64,000 nucleotides of DNA from Misgurnus anguillicaudatus (lineage: Eukaryota > Chordata > Actinopteri > Cypriniformes > Cobitidae): NCBI RefSeq assembly GCF_027580225.2, contig NC_073360.2, positions 8,982,501-9,046,500 on the forward strand, given 5' to 3'. This document shows positions 10,274-21,180 of the stretch, in pieces (position 1 is the first letter of the stretch; each line of letters starts with the position of its first letter). The notes under the pieces are model-generated. The model had not been told where the DNA came from. It saw nothing but the letters and a program-made list of their open reading frames with translations, and searched no databases. Both the position numbers and the translations under genes were made by a program.

Positions 10274-12463
10274 TGTCACAAGTCGGGGCGGACCCAGATA
10301 CTATAAGGCCACGCCCCTTTTAGTTTCCACCTCGAGGAAGTTCCCAAAGCCACCCCAATGACCAGACACACAAGGTACAAGTAAATTAAAAATGAAACTT
10401 TATTTAATTTATTTAAAATGCAAAATCAGGAAAGGGGGAGGGGGACTTAAAATTAAAGGCCTCTTCTGGCCTAGGCAAGATGTTGCGACAAAGGGGAGGG
10501 GACTAAAAATGAGGGCCTCTTCTGGCCTAGACAGACGTTACAGCAAGGGAAGGGGGGGGGGCTCTTTAGGGGCTCCTCCTTGATCCCGTGGCGCCCTCCG
10601 CTTTCCGGGAGGCAGACTGTCGAAGGAGACCCCTGCAGCTGTAGTTAGTACACTCCAGTGGCCTGTCCTCTTCTGCAACACAGTATAGTTATTCTTTAAA
10701 ATGACCAAGATTTCTCTTACTTGCAGGTAGTGGCAGCAGTGGATCTCGAGAGTATTTTTGTAGGTAATTGGTTCGAATTTTCTCCTTCAGGGGCTCAGAG
10801 CTGTAACATAGGGTCACACTTCCCCTTCACCCAGGTTCACACTTCGCCTTTCTACGGTTTCACACTTCACCTTTAACTGCAATCACTTCCTCCTTCCTTT
10901 AGGTCGCTGGTTCGTGGTTTCTCCTCTTTTAGAGGCTCGAAGCTGTAACATGAGGGTGCACTTTAGCTTCCACAAAATTTCACACTTCACCTTTAACTGC
11001 AGTTGCTTCTTCTTCACTTCAGGCTAGTTCGTGGTTTCTCCTCCTGTGGGGACTCGGGGCTGCAACACAGAATCAACACTTTCGCAACTCACTGTGGCTT
11101 TCTCTCTTTCTTACAGGTGGACTGGCATCAACAGATACGGTAGGTATTTCTCTGGTACTGGATTCGTGATCTCCTCCTTTAGAAGGTTCGTGACTGCAAC
11201 ACAGAATCAACACTTTCACAACTCACTGTGACTTCCTCTCTTTCTTACAGGTGGACTGGCATCAACAGATACGGTAGGTATTTCTCTGGTATCAGGTTCG
11301 TGTTAACATAGACTTTTCGTTAACCTACTAGGTGTGCAGTGAATGGATGTACTCACAGACCTTTCGCGAGGAGATGGTTACTTGTAATCTTTACTCCCTA
11401 GGCCTCGACACAGCCCTGAGGATGAGATACTGTCACCAACGAGCCGAACGCTGCCCTCTCCTCTCCGTACGTGTAGCTCCAGAGATCGGGACAGGGGCGC
11501 ACCTTTGAAGAGGCTTCGTGACAGGCAGGTTACTACACGCTAAATATGATTTATAAGCGCTCCACCCACCGCACAGCGTCTTCTCTCACGGCCAACTCAC
11601 TGTAATGGCTCCTGACAACAAATACACAGCACGACACTGCACGATATCAAGTGTACACACTCAGCAAAGTCAAGACTCACCCACGACACACTTCTAGTGA
11701 CAACTATTAAGGTCAGGCCAAGATCTTCCCGTAGTCAGCTACGGGCCGGCGGGGCGTTGTAATGAAGGCTGATAGTTGAAGTTGGCTGTTGCAATGATCC
11801 TCTTTCCTTACGATGTTACACGACCGGCTCGCCTATCACTCTGCTCCGTGACAGGGCCGCTATCTTCATTCACCTGGGGCTTACACACACATGAAGCAAT
11901 GCACGTTCAAATAATACATCCAGCTGTAAATTCCTTGTACTCACGATACGTTGTCACTCCCTCGTTCAAGCCTCCGTGATATCCACACGGGCTGGTTTCA
12001 CTACTGGTGCGCGGATTCCAATCGCATTCATCCAACTACTAAATTGAAAACATGCATATCAACTTCTCACAGCATCAGTAAACTTCCAATATACTCAACC
12101 ACCGTTTTCCTTTTCTTCTGTTTCCAACTCGGTTTCTCCTTTAATCCTCCGTTTATACGCCACCGCAACACAGTATCCGCTTCACCACCGTAAACAAAGA
12201 GACCAGTCCCCACCACAAACCCGATGGGCAAGAATCAACACTAACCTTTCGTTTTCTCCTCCTCTTTATACTCCTTCGTTTCCTCCAATCCCTGATCGCT
12301 GCGTTCGTTTTTCGCACCTGTGTCTCATTCGCTTGATTTTCGCTGCGGCGTTTTCCCGGAAGTTCCGGTGTTTCCACATATGTCGCCGGGTGGAACTCCA
12401 CTCCAGGCGGAACCAATCTTTCAGAGTTTTGGTTCCGCCCCATGCATTCGTCACCGTGTGACA
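10274..12463 (-). mobile_element. LTR-like unit (possible solo LTR), 2.19 kb
   Basis: The unit starts with TGTCAC and ends with GTGACA, the TG...CA ends expected of a long terminal repeat. It is flanked by the direct 4-bp repeat CTTA (10270-10273 and 12464-12467). Two AATAAA-type signals lie on the minus strand near 10395-10412, about 120 bp from one edge, which would fit minus-strand orientation. No gag, pol or env-like frame is present and no second copy is in the window. A solo LTR is therefore the simplest reading. A DNA element with short inverted ends is the alternative. Confidence 0.45.
10770..11290. repeat. Tandem repeat inside the LTR-like unit
   Basis: About four units of 120-135 bp each contain a GGTTCGTGGTTTCTCCTCYT-like box and an AACACAGAATCAACACTTTC or CACACTTCACCTTTAACTGC box. 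The last two units share an exact GGTGGACTGGCATCAACAGA segment 133 bp apart. Confidence 0.65.
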
Positions 12464-12504
12464 CTTACATTTTGAAAATCTGATAAGTTTTGGTGTGGTC
12501 TTAG

Positions 12505-12590
12505 CTTTAGTTGCTGGAGAACTGTCTGGGTGCCCTGGTAAGTTGGTAGAGAGCTGGTAGGTTGCTCTGGTTAGTTTTGGTTAATGGAAA
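12505..12590. repeat. Minisatellite block 1 (GCTCTGGTTAGTTGCTAGAGA family)
   Basis: Degenerate copies of a roughly 30-bp unit built on GGTGCTCTGGTTAGTTGCTA are seen. The same family reappears at 14570-14800 and 16255-16440. Confidence 0.55.
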
Positions 12591-12613
12591 AGTACATATT
12601 AATAAGGGACATA

Positions 12614-13127
12614 TACCATACTTTCCGAACTATAAACCGCATTATTCAAAAATGCGTAATTAAGACGAAATAACAATACGTCACGTTTATTTAGAAAATG
12701 ATTTCACAAAATCCAAGCCGAAAAACAGACATTTAATCTGGAAAGGCAAGTTATTCAACTAAACAATAGCAGACAGAACAGCAGGCTGAATAGATGTCTG
12801 TACGTTAAAGTAATATTATCAGTTATTTAAATGATAAACCATAGCATACAGAACTTACCTTGAAGGTTGAATAGTCTAAACTAACCAAACAAGCCAACTA
12901 GCATGAAGTTTGCAGACTCATCATTCCACATTACTGAATCCATTGAATTACATAAATACAGGAGCAGCATTTGGCGGACTCTTGCGGCTGTAGACGGTAA
13001 TGTTGTCTCTTGCCTCATAAATGTCAAAATGAATTCATACTGACTTACAAGGCACACCCGCCAATAAGACGCAGCACCAGCCAAGTTATGGGAAAAAAAC
13101 GCGGCTTATAGACAGAAAAATATGGTA
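12614..13127. mobile_element. MITE with TACCATA...CTATAARCCGC inverted ends
   Basis: The left end TACCATACTTTCCGAACTAT, continuing with AAACCGC, is matched in reverse at the right end (GCGGCTTATAG ... TATGGTA). The element is about 514 bp with no transposase. I could not settle a target duplication. Confidence 0.65.
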
Positions 13128-13450
13128 CTGGATGATGGAAACAGGTATAATGCTGAGTTTACACCAACCGTGTTTCAGGCGTCAAAATCGCGTCTACCGC
13201 GCCTTGTTTGCCCCTTGAACAGTTTGAATGCATTTGTGCGTGTAGAGCAGAGTAGACGCGCGGAAAAAGCAAGCATTTGACGCGCGTCAGAGACAAAATC
13301 CGCTTCTTGTGGGAGGGGCAAGGGCTATGCGGTTGTCTGTTTGCAAGATGACTGATGTTGTATTTGGTAACCTTACTATAGGGGGAAAATAAACGGCGCG
13401 GGTCGATAAACGTCACGTGACTCAAATCTGAAGTTTGTATTACAACTTAC

Positions 13451-13620
13451 CAGGGTGCCCAAAGTCCTCACTGACACTCTTCCAAGCGAGGTCCTTTTTA
13501 TTCCTGTTTCCTCTATAGAAATAAGAACTTGTGTTGTATAGCTCCGGGTGACTGCTCACGGACAATATCAAGAGTTGGTTGAGTGAGTGACTCCGGGCGG
13601 GGCTACCACCACAGCAGGAA
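13451..13620 (-). pseudogene. MADF-domain exon of a Harbinger-type element
   Basis: The minus strand reads LILSVSSHPELYNTSSYFYR and then KKDLAWKSVSEDFGHPG, a recognisable N-terminal half of a MADF (Myb/SANT-like) domain. Fish PIF/Harbinger transposons and some host genes carry such a domain. The exon ends at a good donor, CCTG|GTAAGT, at 13451/13450 in phase 1. No partner exon was found nearby. It is probably the DNA-binding-protein exon of a decayed Harbinger copy; an isolated host exon is possible. Confidence 0.5.
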
Positions 13621-13821
13621 GCAGGCTCCTGATTGGTTAACGCGGCATGAAATTCCGCCAAAATTAAAATTTTTCAACTCGGGCGTCAGCCGCAAATTTG
13701 CGTGAACGTAAAATGCACAAAAAGCACCATTCGCGCGTACCGTGTACAACGCTCAATTTGCGCGAGCTTCATGCTCGAATGAGGCGGAAACGCGTCTTCC
13801 GCAGCGAACGCCTCTTCCGTG

Positions 13822-14150
13822 ACGGCGCATTCACACGGGGTGTAAGCGTTAACGCTTAACGGAAGGCTTGTCTGAAGCGTGGCCAACAGCCAATCACAGT
13901 GGCCGCTACACATGCTCCGTTCTTCCATAAACGTAATTTGCTGGCTCTGTCGAGGTAATTTGCCTAAGGCGATCTGATTGGCTGACGCACGCATTGCCGC
14001 TTGAAAAGTTGAGAAATGTTCAACTTCTGCCGTGAGCAACAGCACTGACGCTGCGCCGACGGATCCACAATTCAGTTCGGCAACGCATGACGTCACCCAT
14101 TAAAAGTGAATGGAAAGCGTTAACGCTGACGCCCCGTGTGAATGCGTCGT
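13822..14150. mobile_element. MITE with GCATTCACACGGGG inverted ends
   Basis: GCATTCACACGGGGTGTAAG followed by CGTTAACGCTT (from 13826) recurs inverted as AAGCGTTAACGCTGACGCCC and CGTGTGAATGC (to about 14145). The roughly 330-bp interior has no gene. Confidence 0.65.
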
Positions 14151-14569
14151 AACGCGGGACCTCCTGACACGCGTCAATGCGTCTTTACATTGACTTAACA
14201 TTGAAATCACTCGCGCTTCACGCGTAAAACTACACAAGTCACCTCTCACTGGTCACGCGCAGTTCAGAAATCTGAACTTTTGCTGCTGTTTTAAATAAGC
14301 ACCCAAATACTGCATGAAAAAAACTTTATTAAATGTACTCTTATTCCTGCTAATAATTTTACATAGATTTAGGCAGTGTTTAAATGTAACAGCATTCTGT
14401 GAGTTTACTATAGAGGCAGGCCTGTTGAAGAATAATGTGCAAAAGGGCAAATAGAAAGGCGTTGAGACTCATTTGAGGACACTTCTGTAGGCCAGTGAAG
14501 ACAGATGTGGACAGCAATGGTCTGGTATCTGTCGGTGCAAGCAAAAATCAGCCCTTATCATTATGCAGG

Positions 14570-14800
14570 TTGCTAGGGTGTTCTGGTTAGATGCTACATA
14601 GCTGTTGGGGTGCTCTGGTTATTTGCTAGAGACCTGTCAGGTAATCTGGTTAGATGCTAGAGAGATGTGGGGTTCTTTTGTTAGTTGTTTTAGAGCTGTA
14701 AGGGTGCTCTGGTTATTTGCTAGGGACCTGTCAGGGTGATCTGATTAGTTGGTAGAGAACTGATATGGTGCTCTGGTTAGTTGCTAGAGAGCTGGTTCAG
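14570..14800. repeat. Minisatellite block 2
   Basis: Six to seven imperfect direct copies of a roughly 32-bp unit (GGTGCTCTGGTTAGTTGCTA plus GAGAGCTG) are present. The array stops where the 14803-16252 insertion begins. Confidence 0.75.
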
Positions 14801-14802
14801 TG

Positions 14803-16252
14803 GCAGATTTAAGCACGGGCGACATGGGCAGCTGGCCATGGCGGCATTTGGCAGGGGGCGACTGCAAAATCTCAGTCGCACGACTTAGATTTTTACAGTT
14901 AACCTTTTTAAGACTATAATACAATTTGGACAGGATTAGTTTTACATAGGGAGTTGGGGTAAACCCATTTTTTTTATCAGAGCTTCTCATTGTTTTAGTC
15001 CCTTCCAAATGCTCCATGTCAGTAATCATTATGGACAATGTCAGTGTAAACTTGTGGTGACTTCTACCTTCTGTAAAAAGGTCTGGATAAATTACCTCAG
15101 ATAATACTCATTTTAATACAATACTGACATTGTATTCAGTATAAAGAAATATTCAGTTGTGTTCTAGGCGGTGGAACAACTCAGTGGCAAGTTAGTTCCT
15201 GCATACCACTACACAGACTTTTAAAACCACTTCTCAGAGGTAACAAACTTTTTCTTAAACTGACGTTCTCCCAAACCAAATTAAACAGAGTGATTCATCC
15301 CTGGTCCAACTTTGAGGTTTCTCGTGTTTGCACATGTAATATCAAAGAGCAAGCCACTGAATGCTTTACTGAGATTTATAATCATGTGTGAATTGACCAT
15401 CAATGTTAAAGACGTCCTGTGGTAAAATAACATTACATCTACTCCTGTAAAACTAATCCCGTCCGAATAGGGCTTATGAGTGTGTGCCCTGCCGAAGCTC
15501 CAGATGTTCAACTTTATGCGGCGCTGCACAGATTTACATAATCATCCATCATTTTATCATCATAAGTTCCATATAATTGTTTATTTGTACTATTATAGAA
15601 GAGAAAATTTCGAGTCTAAGCCATCAGGTGGACATGTTAGAAAGTAGAATAAGGAGAAACGTGAGATGTATGTATGAAATCATGTCACTCATTATAAGTA
15701 TAATATGCATATTGTGAAATATATTAAATAAATATCACTTATATTAGGCTATGTCGGATCATATGCAATTACACAGAGCAACAATATTTGTTGTCCATCT
15801 AGTTTACACTGGGTAAAATTAATTGTATACTTATTATAATAATGTATAGCTGAAAATTTTCAACCACACTAATCTAATTTGGTTGTAATTAACATATTAG
15901 AAAAGTTATCAAGTTATTGATTTGGTTAACTTTCAAAGTTTGATACATTGTGCATAATGACATGCATATTTGGTTATAATTTAATTAGGTTACATTTTAT
16001 TTATCAGAATTGTTAGACTGTATTTTCTGTGCACATTTACAGGCTCTTAACAAGAAGATTCAGTGCTATTTTTATTTAAGAAAAGTCAAGGTTTAGGAAT
16101 GTTTAGAATTTAGTGAAAATAAATAATTTTCTGTGCTTTTTATTTAGTGCTTGTTTGTTTGAAATAATTATTTAAATAGCTTTAAAAAAACTGGTGTTGA
16201 GTTGGAGGCTCTGAAGGGGGTGAATCGCCTAGGGCGCCACACAAGCTAGAAC
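14803..16252. mobile_element. Insertion splitting the minisatellite (probable DNA transposon)
   Basis: Sequence unrelated to the minisatellite begins with a CAGTGGCAG...GGGCGAC end. It closes with TAGGGCGCC...CTAGAACCGCTATTG, which resembles the reverse complement of the start (CAGTGGCGGTTCTAG-type ends). The same minisatellite resumes directly afterwards. No transposase is recognisable inside. The boundaries are within about 5 bp. Confidence 0.5.
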
Positions 16253-16254
16253 CG

Positions 16255-16440
16255 CTATTGCTCTGATTAGGTACTATAGAGCTGTCAGGGTACTTTGGTT
16301 AATTGGGGGAGAGTTGGTAGAGTGCTTTGGTTAGTTGCTAGAAAACTCGTGGGGTGCTCTGGTTAGTTGCTAGAGAGCTGGCAGGGTGCTTTGGTTAGTA
16401 GCTAAAGAGCTGGCACTGTGCTCTGGTTAGTTGCTAGATA
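16255..16440. repeat. Minisatellite block 3
   Basis: About five more copies of the GGTGCTCTGGTTAGTTGCTA unit with GAGAGCTGGCA spacers, continuing block 2 after the insertion. Confidence 0.75.
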
Positions 16441-16447
16441 AGTTTAA

Positions 16448-16610
16448 ATGTAGTTTTCATACTGAGGTTGTTGGAATACCTGAACACCCAGTCTGGACAG
16501 ATAACGGTTGCGCAGGCCAAATGGAGACAGAGGTTTCAGATGATCTTGATCATCCTGTGACTGCTGCTGGCGGCGAAGACGTTGAGCATCCCTGTCGATT
16601 AACACCCAGT
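16448..16610 (-). other. Candidate unassigned coding segment
   Basis: The minus strand reads RDAQRLRRQQQSQDDQDHLK and then PLSPFGLRNRYLSRLGVQVF. It ends in a stop just beyond YENYI, and a possible donor CAG|GTATTC lies after GVQ. Its charged, glutamine-rich composition looks more coding-like than its surroundings, and an AG (CGACAG) precedes it. I do not recognise the family and found no partner exon, so it may be a chance frame or a relic. Confidence 0.25.
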
Positions 16611-17428
16611 ATAGTATAATAAAAAAAGATACATCAAACAAAACAAGACAATAAACAACAATTGATCTCCATCCGTAAAACAGATCTGTATTATTTTGGC
16701 AAATGACAGCATTTTAACAGAAACACACTTATAGATTTAGAAAGAACAACATTTCTCTGTATATGCTGCCCTGCAGCTAACAGAATCAAAAAAGATCTAC
16801 GGTATTTTCAACAAGATCTTTGAGATAAAAAATGTATAACAGTTTTTAAGCAGTTTCAAACGAAAATCTTTGTTTACTGGCTGATAAAATGACATTAAAA
16901 TATACAAAAATACAAAAAAGAATAAGTATATATAGTTGTTTTAGAGGCAAAGCAAGTCATTATATTTTTTAAAAAGTAGATCAATTTCAGCACTAATAAT
17001 TCATGCACAATAAGTCAAGAACTGTTAAGTAGCCAAATTTAATGTTTTCACATTATTTGCAAAAACTGTTTCTGGAGTATAAAATCATTCAAGTAATGCA
17101 AGTGTGCAAAAAACACTTAAAACATTTAAAAACAGTTGATAAGTGCAAAAAATAAACCATAAAATCCCAACAGAGAGGAGATGAATAGTGAAGAAGAGTA
17201 TTGTTTTGATCAAGTGGCTGATTCTGACTCTAAAACTATGAATTCATTCATTATCAGTGGTTATGAAATACCCTACCAAAGCTGTGATAGGACAATCCTC
17301 AAGAGCTGTGATGAGAGTTAACTGTACATATTTACTATTAAACATTTATCAATACTTCATTAACAGATGAAGTAAATGAAAGTCCACCTGCTTGTCTGTT
17401 TATCTCAGTAACTGAGGTTTGTTTAGAG

Positions 17429-17622
17429 CAGGGGTGCCCAACCCTGCTCCTGGAGGGCCACCGTCCCGCAGACCCTCAGCTCCAACCCAGCTCCAACACA
17501 CCTGTCTGTAATTATCAAGCAACCCTGAACACCTTGATTAGCTGCTTCAGCTGTGTTTGATTGGGGTTGGAGCTAAAATCTGCAGGACAGCAGCCCTCCA
17601 GGAACAGGGCTGGACAACCCTG
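17429..17622. mobile_element. Palindromic hAT MITE with 8-bp target duplication
   Basis: This 194-bp element has CAGGGGTGCCCAACCCTGCT ... AGGGCTGGACAACCCTG ends. The two halves are largely reverse complements (GAGGGCCACC/ GCTCCAACC versus GGTTGGAGC). An exact GTTTAGAG flanks it at 17421-17428 and 17623-17630. It is a very common cyprinid family. Confidence 0.9.
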
Positions 17623-18027
17623 GTTTAGAGGAACGCTGTGTGAACTGACATGCTAGTTCAAATCTGGTGAATCTGCTGTGAGCTCTTATCTTATTCCAGT
17701 TTGATCCCACGGGAATTCTGAACTATTTTTTTAAGTGACTAATTTGATTATGAATTTGTACAATGTAAAAGCAGTGTTCTAGATTTTGAAAATAAAAATC
17801 CAACGCTAAAGCCCCGTCCCTAAACCCAACGTTTAAGTAAAACAGGCTCTCTATCATCAACAATGGTATTGAACTCTGTAATATTCACATGTTGAATATA
17901 TCATGCAGAAAATCTAAACAGATTATTGATGGGTAAAGTATACGTGTTGGCTGTAGACACAAACATCTCTGTGATCTCTGAAGGACATCGCTTATCCTGT
18001 GTGTAGCTACGTTTAACTTTATATAGC

Positions 18028-18268
18028 AGGTAAAATAAGTTTTGAACACGTCACCATTTTTCTCAGTTAACATATTTCTAAAGGTGTTATTGTCATGAAA
18101 TTTTCACCAATGTTGGTAACAACCCATGCAATAGATGTCCTTATGGACATCTATGGTATGATTTCTTTGCATGTGACGATTGTATGGGTTGTTATCAACA
18201 TGAAGGATGAAAATTTTGAAATATATTTACTAAAAAAAATGGTGACGTGTTCAATACTTTTTTACCCG
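18028..18268. mobile_element. Foldback MITE
   Basis: The left GGTAAAATAAGTTTTGAACA with CGTCACCATTTTT is mirrored by the right AAAAATGGTGACGTGTTCAA with TACTTTTTTACCC. The central part (GATGTCCTTATGGACATC) is also palindromic. Confidence 0.8.
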
Positions 18269-18824
18269 TTTTATATGCAGTAACTTTACAGACTTTTGTC
18301 TGTAAATAAAATGGGGTTGATAAGAGAGCTCCGGAGGCCCAGAATCAGTTCAGTTCTTTAGTGATGTGAGATGATTCAGATGTTTTATCTGAAGTGCTCA
18401 GTGATGTGTGATAGAAGAGAGAAGAGAAGGTGATGAAGTCCCGTGATGAAGGACGCCAGTCAGGTGCTCAGAGAAGAGAAGAAGAGAAGAAGCTTCACCT
18501 GAAATACATCAGCACATGTTCAGACACATGAAACACAACACAGATGAGAAGGAAGAAAGATCACACGACTACGAGAGTGATGCTTTGCTTATACTACAGT
18601 TCGACCGCACAAGTGTGCAAATAAATCAAAAACAATGTTTTGAATGTCATAACTGATTTTACAGGCAGAGTTTTAATTTCATGTAACAACAGCATGAAGA
18701 TCGTGAGACCGAATGCAATCTTAAAAGTAGGCTTGTTTAACGTGCGGGCCATACTTCAAATCAAGAGTTTCCACACAGACATATTAAGTAGCGGACCGCA
18801 AATTTGTTAAAAATGCGTTTTTTC

Positions 18825-18907
18825 GCTTACGGCCATACCACCCTGAGCACGCCCGATCTCGGAAGCTAAGCATAATTGGGCCTGGTTAGTACTTGGATGG
18901 GAGAATG
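18825..18907 (+). repeat. 5S rRNA-derived sequence (pseudogene or SINE3 head)
   Basis: The segment starts GCTTACGGCCATACCACCCT and retains box A-like AAGCTAAGCA and box C-like TTAGTACTTGGATGGGAG. The stem region near TCTCGGAAG lacks several bases found in vertebrate 5S rRNA, and the molecule loses its 3' third after GGGAGAA. It is therefore not a functional 5S gene. A 5S-headed SINE (SINE3-type) or a retrotransposed 5S pseudogene fits. The internal promoter boxes look largely intact. Confidence 0.75.
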
Positions 18908-20220
18908 TGATTTTTCGTTCCACTGTCCTACTTTTCAATTGCTTTTCTATGTAAACAGGCACTAGAGGTATGTGTCTAAACGTTGTACGTATGTTTTGGG
19001 TCTTTTGCAGCGCACAAGTGCTGAGTTTTAATACACCTTGTGAAATTAAAAGAATTTCAACTTTTGAGGGCAGTGCTGATCTGGACAATGTCAGGTCCAG
19101 AATAGTGGACCAATCAGGAAACCCTAGAGGTGGGACAAGCGTTGCACGGTTTTGTTTACAGCAGCAAGTTGGCATTGGAATTTCCATTACTCCCTAATGT
19201 TTTATTCTATTTTGTTTTAATTTATTTCATATAAATCAACCCGTTGTTTTTACGGTTTACAAATGTTTATGCTTACAAATGTTAATTATAAACAAAAAGT
19301 AATTTTACGTTTTACATTTATCCCCAACTGTACCAAAACTGAACAGTGACAGGGTATCTGCACATTTTTTAACAGCAAATTTAATGACTTTTAAGACCTT
19401 TTTAAGTCCTCTAAAATAAAAATGTAAGACTTTATCATAAAAAACAGGAAAATGTTCAGCGCGACACGACACAGCATAGCACGGCACAGCTCGCCTGAGC
19501 CACGACACATCACAGGGAAACAACAACTTTTATACTAAGTGCTAATTCGCCTAACAATTCTGACATGGTTGACTGTGTATGTAAAAATCTGCCTTTAAGG
19601 TACTTCAGTTAATTTATAAATTCTGGCCCCTCTTAGCATTTTAAAAAAGACATGGAGGACAGCCCAGAACATTACAAAATAGTGGTGTGACGGATCACAA
19701 AACTCATGGTTCAGATCAGAATAAAAGGGGTTTTTAGAGCTACAGAAAAGGATTTTCTCTTTGTCTTAGGTTGTTTGATTAACATTAATGACACAGACTT
19801 AAGTAGGTTAATTGAGTTATATTGTATTTTAACACAACTTAATTATATTTTTACATATAATCTGTTTTGTTGTCGGACATGGATATTAGGGCTCTCAAGT
19901 TTTACCAAAAGTTTGGAGTGAGATTTCAGGAGAGGGGTATTTGTGACCCCTCGGCCCCACCCAATTCTCAAGTTTTTGCTAACTGTTTAATTTTACCTAA
20001 TGTTTAGTAAACAAACCGTTAATGGGCCCAATTGAATTTCATATTATACTTTATCCTACTATGGAAGTGAATGGGGCTCATTAAAGGTTTGATTACAAAC
20101 ATTCCTAAAAATATCTTCCTTTGTGTTTTTTAGAACAAAAAAATGTATACAGGTTTGTAAAAACGTGAGAGTGAGAAAATGATGACAGTATTGTTATTTT
20201 TGGTTGAACTATCCCTTTAA

Positions 20221-20556
20221 AGTGCCCTATTTTCACAAAATAGTTTTGTACATAATACAAAGTTTATACTTTAGTACTTAAGATAATCTTAAAAACATCT
20301 AAGTGTCGTTATCAGTGTTATTTTGAGATTACATTAATATGAACTGAAATGCATTTAACATATCTCGTATGACAAAAATGTACCACTTGAAGTTAACGTG
20401 TACTCATCTTTCATACAAAGATGGGTTCAAATTTATTTCAAGTGGTACCTAAATACATTTTTAAATTACATTTTAGCATATTTCATATTAATGTACTAAA
20501 GAACAAAAAATGTAGGCTATATTAAGTACAACATTAGTACATGAAAATAGAGCACT
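20221..20556. mobile_element. TTAA-flanked (piggyBac-like) MITE
   Basis: AGTGCCCTATTTTCA begins the element and TGAAAATAGAGCACT ends it. It lies exactly between TTAA at 20217-20220 and TTAA at 20557-20560, the target signature of piggyBac-type insertion. The left TTAA also closes an adjacent MITE ending in GTTGAACTATCCCTTTAA. Confidence 0.75.
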
Positions 20557-21019
20557 TTAAGTGGATTATAGAATTGTACTCTTTTAACTTGAGCTTACTG
20601 TACACATACAGTATTGCAGAACATTTAATGATGAAAGGGCAATAATAATGAAATGCATCTCTATTACATTTTATATATTTCAGGAAGCCTCTAGTACTTT
20701 CCTTAATTTCAGGTAACTAAAGCTTCTGGTTGCAAAGATGTTGGAGTTTTTGACTGAATCAATAATAATTTAGCACGAATTTGGCTTTATTCCCCAATAT
20801 TAGCTTTCATTGTCTTTGATCAAAGGCAAGGATTTCGTCCAGGAATCGTAAAATCAAAATGCTTAAAAAGTGGGTTATATCTACCGCATTCATCGGATCT
20901 TGCTCATCCAACTTCCACTCCGTTAAATCCATGTTAGTAATGAACGTGCTAGCAGCGGGATAACATCACCAGAAACAACTTCTCGTTTATGTTTGATTGC
21001 CTAATAGGATGCATTGTGT

Positions 21020-21180
21020 GAACGACTTCATTAGGCGCTGCAAAAAAAAAAAAAGTGGATGACATCAGAGTAACGCGAGAGCGATTTGAAATCAGCCTCC
21101 TTCGCAAGATTTCTCGCGGTACCCTGATGTCATCTGCGTGTCGGTTTTGTGGCGCTCGAAGGAAGCAGCTAAACTCGACA
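21020..21180. mobile_element. MITE of the GCGGCG/CGCGAGAGCGATT family
   Basis: ACGACTTCATTAGGCGCTGC, GATGACATCAGAGTAACGCG and AGAGCGATT are mirrored by TTTCTCGCGGTACCCTGATG and GTGGCGCTCGAAGGAAG. Relatives lie at 36927-37290 and 37553-37715. Confidence 0.55.

Noticed and set aside
12153..12464. 103-codon minus frame as a gene
   Set aside because: Lies across the end of the LTR-like unit, low-complexity basic composition, no recognised domain.
18825..18907. Functional 5S rRNA gene
   Set aside because: Internal bases are missing and the 3' third is absent, without the usual oligo-T end after a full-length 5S.
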